Source: Trichaptum fuscoviolaceum
Lineage: Eukaryota; Basidiomycota; Agaricomycetes; Hymenochaetales; Trichaptaceae
Direction: 5' to 3'
Assembly: GCA_910574455.1 (NCBI GenBank)
Contig: CAJSYZ010000010.1
Coordinates: 62,001-126,000 of the forward strand
DNA: 64,000 bases
Under the pieces are notes generated by a model. The model had not been told where the DNA came from, ran no database searches, and saw only the letters and a list, made by a program, of their open reading frames with translations. Made by a program: the position numbers and the translations under genes. Shown here one piece after another: positions 60,201-64,000 of this stretch; the first letter of the stretch is position 1; each line of letters starts with the position of its first letter.

Positions 60201-63200
60201 ACCTCGAACCAAATGGTCCGGACAACACGAACCGGACTCTGTTGGATAGAGACTTGTTTCGCTTGCATGCAATGCGTCGAGGCATGGTACGGCTCGAGGG
60301 GGACACGGCGTTGTTGCGAAGGATCCGGAGTTCGAAGAGTTGGGACGAGGAATTGGTAGAGGCGATCGAGGCACTGAAGGGGAAGGCCCCTGTGTCCTTG
60401 AAGAAGGAGTTGGAGGACTGGAACACGGAGGATGGACTGCTGCTGTACCGAGGGAAGGTCTACGTACCAAAGGACGAGGAAATTCGGCGAGATATTGTGA
60501 AATTACATCATGATTCTCTGCCGGTGGGACACCCCGGACGGTGGAAGACGTACGAACTGGTGAGTCGCAACTATTGGTGGCCAGGGATGTCTTCGTTCGT
60601 CGAGCGGTACGTGTCCGGGTGCGATACCTGTATGCGCACCAAGAATATTCCCCAGCGACCGGTCGGACCGCTCGAACCGAACGAGGTACCGTCCGGGCCA
60701 TGGCAGACGATCTCCTGCGACTTTATCACGCAGCTGCCACCGTCTGATGGGTTTGATGCAATCTTTGTGGTGGTAGACCGGCTCACCAAGCAGGCGCACT
60801 TCGTACCAACGACGTCCGATGTCGACTCGACTCGTACGGCCGAACTGTTCGTGTCCGAGGTGTGGAAACACCATGGTACGCCTCGAAAAATCATCTCGGA
60901 CCGCGGGCCCCAGTTCGTATCACGCTTCATGAAGGAGTTCTTCAAGCGACTTGGTATTAAAGGTGCTACTTCGACTTCTTTCCACCCTCAGACTGATGGT
61001 CAGACCGAACGAGTGAATCAGGAGCTCGAACAGTATCTTCGAGCCTTCACAGACATTCGGCAGGAGAACTGGGCTCGGCTGCTGCCTATGGCCGAGTTTG
61101 CGCACAACACTCGTGCGCATTCAGCCACTCGGACCTCGCCATTCGCGCTGTTGTACGGGTACGAGCCCGGGTTCGCCATCGTACCAAGTACGGGTCTTTC
61201 GACCGTACCAGCAGCTGATGATCGTCTAGACATGCTGAAGAAGGCTCAGGATGATGCCCAGGCCGCGTTGGAAGTTGCTGCGGATCGTATGAAGCGCTAC
61301 TACGACCAACACCGTACGGACGTACCGGACATCGAACCAGGTGATCGTGTCTGGCTCGAGGCTCGCAATATAGCCTTGCCAGGTGCCAGGAAGCTCAATC
61401 ATCGTCGACTCGGTCCGTACGAGGTCGTACGAAAGCTAAGTCCGCTAAACTATGAGCTGAAACTTCCAGCTTCGATGAAGGTGCACCCAGTCTTCCATGT
61501 CTCGCTCCTGACCAAGTACCAGTCGGACACGATCCCCGGACGCGTACAGACCCCTCCCGAGCCCGTACCAATCAATGGGGACATTGAGTACGAAGTTCAG
61601 GAGATCCTGAACTCGCGTCGTACGGGCCGTACGCAGAAACTTCAGTACTTGGTTCGATGGAAGGGTTACCAGTCGGACGAAGATACCTGGCTCGACGCGG
61701 CTAATATGGAACACGCACAAGCTAGAATTCGCGCTTTCCATCGCAAGTACCCATTGGCGGTACGGTGACCGTACGGATCGGTACGAACACGCACGCTGTT
61801 TAGCAGCGTCCTTGGAGGGGGGTAATGTCAGGAATCGCCACGGATTACTTATTGTTTTCTTTTATTTTCCGTTTACTTATGATTTACTGATGTTTTTATT
61901 TACTTTCGATTCCTGACATCGTACGAGACACTCGCACGGTCTCGTACGGTCAGCGGTACGCGCTCGGTACGAAGCCCGTACGGCGCGTACACCTTTGCAT
62001 CTATCTGCACACGGGGATTGTTGTTTCTTTTGATTCTATTCACTAACGGACACTTTTCTGTGCGCTTGGGTTCAAACCCGGCGCGCCAGCAATGCTTATT
62101 CATCTTTCTATTTGTATTTCAAATTCGGATCGGACCACGGGTCCGTACGGACGGTGGCTTGGAGGAACTGTATAGTTCCTCCTGCGCTTGCCAAAAGCGC
62201 CCGTCCGCCTGAGAAGCACTCCACTTTTGGCCTCTTGTCAAGTGCTTCCCAGGTGACGTTATATTTGTGCTTCTGATGTGTAGAATAGCTTAATTGACTT
62301 GTCAAGTGCTTCCCAGTGCTTCCCAGTGTGGAACCGCTTCGCATAGCCGCTGATCGTCCGATTTACGTTGTCCGAGGTCCTGAGAACGCATAGAACCACT
62401 CTGTGTCGTAACAATAGATGCACAGCGCCTCACAAGGACCTCGATAATCCGGAATTTGTATCAATTCCTCGAACAAAAGAGCTGCACGAACAATTGATAG
62501 AACAGGTAGACGTCAACAACATGAATAAAGCAACAATTCGGAAAGAGTACGGATTCCACCAGGACATTGTGGTACGTGCTTCAAATTATTCATTGGATGC
62601 GTATATTGCAGCTGATACGTTGCTCCGTAGCCTTTCACCAATGACATTCCGCGCGCAGATATATGCGATCTCATATCTCCGGACCTGCTGCACCAAATCA
62701 TCAAAGGCGTGTTCAAGGATCATCTTGTCGAGTGGATATGTCAGAGCTTGACCACGTCAGAGCTGGACATTGTGGATAAAAGGTGCTGTTTTTTTACAAG
62801 TTGTTTAATGTGAATACCGTTGCTAATCTCCGCGTAGAATCAGAGTCGCTGCTCCTTTTCCTGGACTTCGCAGATTCCCCGAAGGCCGAGGCTTCAAGCA
62901 ATGGACAGGCAATGATTCTAAGGCACTTATGAAAGTATGTGACCTTTTTATCTTGTTCGAGGCAGTGGTTTGCTGATATTTGATGCAATTTGCTTAGGTA
63001 TATCTTCCGGCTATCGTGGGCATTGCACACGATGATATGATTCGCACATTAAGTGCATTTCTAGACTTCTGTTACCTTGTGCGTCGGTACACGATTACAG
63101 CCTCAACTCTTGATCAAATCAAAGCCTCTTTGGATCACTTTCACCGTTATCGGCAAATATTCATAGCTAAGGGCATCCGGGATAACTTTTCACTACCACG

Positions 63201-64000
63201 ACAGCATGCTATGGTCCATTATCCAACATTGATCCCTCTGTTCGCTGCACCGAGTGGACTGTGCTCATCGATTACAGAGAATAAGCATATTTATGCGGTC
63301 AAAGAAACATGGCGACGCTCGAACAGAAATGATCCCTTGGGCCAGATGATCACAGCAAATCAACGACTTAGTAAACTTATTGCATCGAGGTCAGACTTCG
63401 AACGGCGTGGAATGCTAGACGATACGCTATCTGAGGCTACGTGGAAAGTTTTGCGAGATGTTCTGCGGAAGAATATGTCAGAGCCGGAGGAGGAGGATGC
63501 TGAGAGGATCCCGAACCAGAGGGAGCAGATGCAGTGTATTGGTATGCCAGTGGCAGGACTCGGAGCAGCCAATGATACAGATAGTTTCTTTGATGGCATT
63601 ATGGGTAATCAAGAGCACAACGAAATTGCTGACCTGGATGATTTCGGCAGTTCATCAGTGGGAGGACTGCAGAGTAGTGTGGTTCTTCATGATGTGGAAA
63701 ATACAGAACATCGGTTCCGCTTGGGTGGTAGAAGCGACCCTTCAAGCTTAATATTAATGGCTTCAAAACAACGTTAGTAACACGAGCTTGAAGTTGTGGC
63801 GCTGGACATCTGACTTCTTCGTTGTTATCCTTACAGAGTCCAGTAAGCTGTACCCCAAACAGCTCAATGCTCTTGTGACAATGAAAGGCCATCCGGAACT
63901 CCGGCGGCTCCGACAACTCATCAAAATATACTTATTCTGCAAGTACGAACGGTGCAACTTGAACGAATTAGGATACTACGACCTCGGAAGTGCTTCTGAC
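54265..64000 (+). CDS. Plavaka-type transposase, split by a gypsy element, 3' end off window
   Basis: Exons 54265-54790, 54852-55471, 55522-55729, 55777-56014, [gypsy], 62418-62571, 62631-62782, 62838-62934, 62998-63772 and 63837 to the edge encode at least 978 residues with every junction in frame. The N terminus has a C2H2 finger (CTFSFCSRRFKNQSARTRHE, then YSAH). Next come PCDEEGNLL with NDWFPYSCRADFELADFLYR, then GSMFVPVILGSDKTTVSVGT, NEYYPLYLSIGNV, FRRFRHQIFHSS, YIADYPEQVSLCAICTGWCC, PDLLHQIIKGVFKDHLVEW and RQHAMVHYPTLIPLFAAPSG. This order is that of the basidiomycete Plavaka transposases, KDZ-related cut-and-paste enzymes. Aspartates in ILGSD and PDLLHQ are candidates for catalysis. The coding frame itself is undamaged. 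Only the 6.3 kb insertion at the acceptor of intron 4 interrupts it, and that acceptor is regenerated on the far side. Confidence 0.85.
56076..56664 (+). repeat. Gypsy 5' LTR
   Basis: 589 bases, one substitution and one single-base indel from the 3' LTR. Contains four copies of the palindrome CGTACG and two close direct copies of AAGTGCTTCCCAG near its end. Confidence 0.95.
56761..57960 (+). CDS. Gypsy Gag (capsid/nucleocapsid)
   Basis: 399 residues: a Pro-rich N terminus, a retrotransposon capsid domain (about residues 95-260, with DEWVRPYMDSI, TGTVAEYAARYRALK and WFRYGL), and a CCHC knuckle at 317-330 (CFHCGEKGHMSAKC). It packages the element RNA. It ends at TAG 57958-57960; the pol frame is one base back and already open there, as expected if pol is reached by a -1 shift. 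Confidence 0.9.
   Translation: MQNVTPPVPAPGGPPGAPPVAPVQAPVPPQPPTMDEATQAMLNQYMAPWREQIDQLLQQNAYLKGALETRVAEPRGTKGPKIPPPGLFYGPKGDAADKDKLSYEAWSGQVRNYISMRPHEFPDERTKCQFAAAYLRGPADEWVRPYMDSIHKGEPVAIFDKLDTFLESLAAGYGEADAVAAAENEIMALRQTGTVAEYAARYRALKVKTKWVADDKPWIAWFRYGLSNRFRTDLTLKKMPEDFDGYVKACCVYDDELRAIRATTRTNPIPQRTGTAFQTRQTSNSNQPRTGSSHRDPNAMEVDQISREEALRKGLCFHCGEKGHMSAKCPKRHASNTSNRTNVSTASTPQVPAPAPTASISDVSDETPLVPSGTTERPISVSDAAKVLMAHLSKESDFN
57963..59105 (+). pseudogene. Gypsy Pol, first part (protease and RT N terminus), frameshifted
   Basis: The frame is open from the end of gag; the first ATG is 58038. An aspartic protease site (RAFLDSGASSIFINR) and a PLIIGVDWL strand follow, then a linker and the RT entry region (HAIDLVPGAVP, LKEFIEENLRKGYIRPS). 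After IRPS, at about 59038-59042, the reading frame is lost and continues 3' in another frame. The junction is consistent with deletion of one base in an A/G-rich codon pair. After it this frame gives a nonsense Leu/Arg-rich tail to 59105. Confidence 0.85.
59043..61768 (+). CDS. Gypsy Pol, second part (RT, RNase H, integrase, chromodomain)
   Basis: Continuation of pol in the new frame; the first ATG in it is 59096 (890 residues). RT shows MVVDYRKLNAMT and the catalytic IYLDDLLIF. RNase H begins with LECDASDFATGAVLSQ. Integrase has the HHCC finger (HHDSLP, HPGRW, CDTCMRTK) and the core residues in SCDFITQLPPSDGFD, IISDRGPQFV and the TDGQTERVNQE glutamate. The C-terminal chromodomain carries YLVRWKGYQSDEDTWLD, which in this group directs insertion to modified histones. 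Apart from the upstream frameshift, no stop is seen. This copy could move only if helped, or if the one-base change is a sequencing error. Confidence 0.9.
61826..62413 (+). repeat. Gypsy 3' LTR
   Basis: 588 bases. The transposase splice acceptor ATAG|A follows immediately at 62414-62418 as the second copy of the target duplication. Confidence 0.95.

Larger units (their letters stand above)
56076..62413 (+). mobile_element. Ty3/gypsy chromovirus LTR retrotransposon
   Basis: LTRs at 56076-56664 (589 bases) and 61826-62413 (588 bases) begin TGTCAGGAATC and end GTGTCGTAACA. They differ by one base (AAAAGTGCCC against AAAAGCGCCC) and one T of a TTT run. The 5-base target duplication ATAGA lies at 56071-56075 and 62414-62418. 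A purine tract, GGAGGGGGGTAA, ends at the 3' LTR. Gag and pol are in overlapping frames. Pol order is protease, RT, RNase H, integrase, chromodomain, which defines a chromovirus. Near-identical LTRs mean a recent insertion, later than the Plavaka unit it split. Confidence 0.95.
49297..64000. mobile_element. Plavaka-type DNA transposon unit (two divergent genes; right end off window)
   Basis: Minimal extent covering the Plavaka-like transposase and the divergent 18-exon gene. The two genes share a 635-base region full of short palindromes, and the same motifs recur in intron 3 of the minus-strand gene, which argues that both belong to one unit. The unit is interrupted by a gypsy element at 56076-62413. 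Terminal repeats and target duplication could not be seen. Whether the minus-strand gene is truly inside the transposon is an inference. Confidence 0.6.

Overview
The window reads as nuclear DNA of a filamentous basidiomycete, most likely an agaricomycete. The genes carry many introns of about 50-65 bases with GT/AG ends. Recognisable proteins include an HMG-box regulator with glutamine and histidine tracts, a Ggc1-type mitochondrial carrier, a family 2 glycosyltransferase and a secondary-metabolite-type methyltransferase. Three transposon types found in such fungi are present: Ty1/copia, a Ty3/gypsy chromovirus and a Plavaka-type DNA transposon. No bacterial features, rRNA, tRNA or CRISPR array were seen. 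All calls come from reading the sequence and from remembered family features; no database was searched.

Layout. 1-0.8 kb: C-terminal part of a membrane glycosyltransferase. 1.56-2.72 kb: a five-exon methyltransferase on the minus strand, with a possible 6-base exon. 4.7-12.95 kb and 39.05-46.8 kb: two diverged, collinear arms of a giant inverted repeat of about 8 kb. The outer end of each arm carries a decayed importin-4/KAP123-like gene copy. The 26 kb between the arms holds single-copy genes: the HMG-box regulator (14.0-16.6 kb), a 754-residue membrane/coiled-coil protein (20.6-23.0 kb), a tandemly duplicated unknown gene (23.7 and 33.5 kb) and ggc1 (35.3-36.5 kb).

One member of the tandem duplication is split by an 8,435-base transposon (24344-32778). 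It has perfect 373-base terminal inverted repeats and an 8-base target duplication. It encodes no visible transposase, but carries fragments resembling two host genes, an IMPACT-family protein and the proteasome subunit Rpn2. An intact, apparently very young copia element (25332-30346, identical LTRs, 1,433-residue polyprotein) is nested inside it.

47.0-48.4 kb holds a decaying AGC-like protein kinase. From 49.3 kb to the window end lies a Plavaka-type transposon unit. It has a transposase on the plus strand and, divergently, an 18-exon gene for a 976-residue basic-to-acidic protein; ten consecutive introns of that gene interrupt it in phase 0. A gypsy chromovirus (56076-62413) sits exactly on a splice acceptor of the transposase, and its target duplication regenerates the acceptor. 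Apart from that insertion, the transposase frame is open to the window edge. The best candidates for something new are this two-gene Plavaka unit, the gene-fragment-carrying transposon and the giant inverted repeat.
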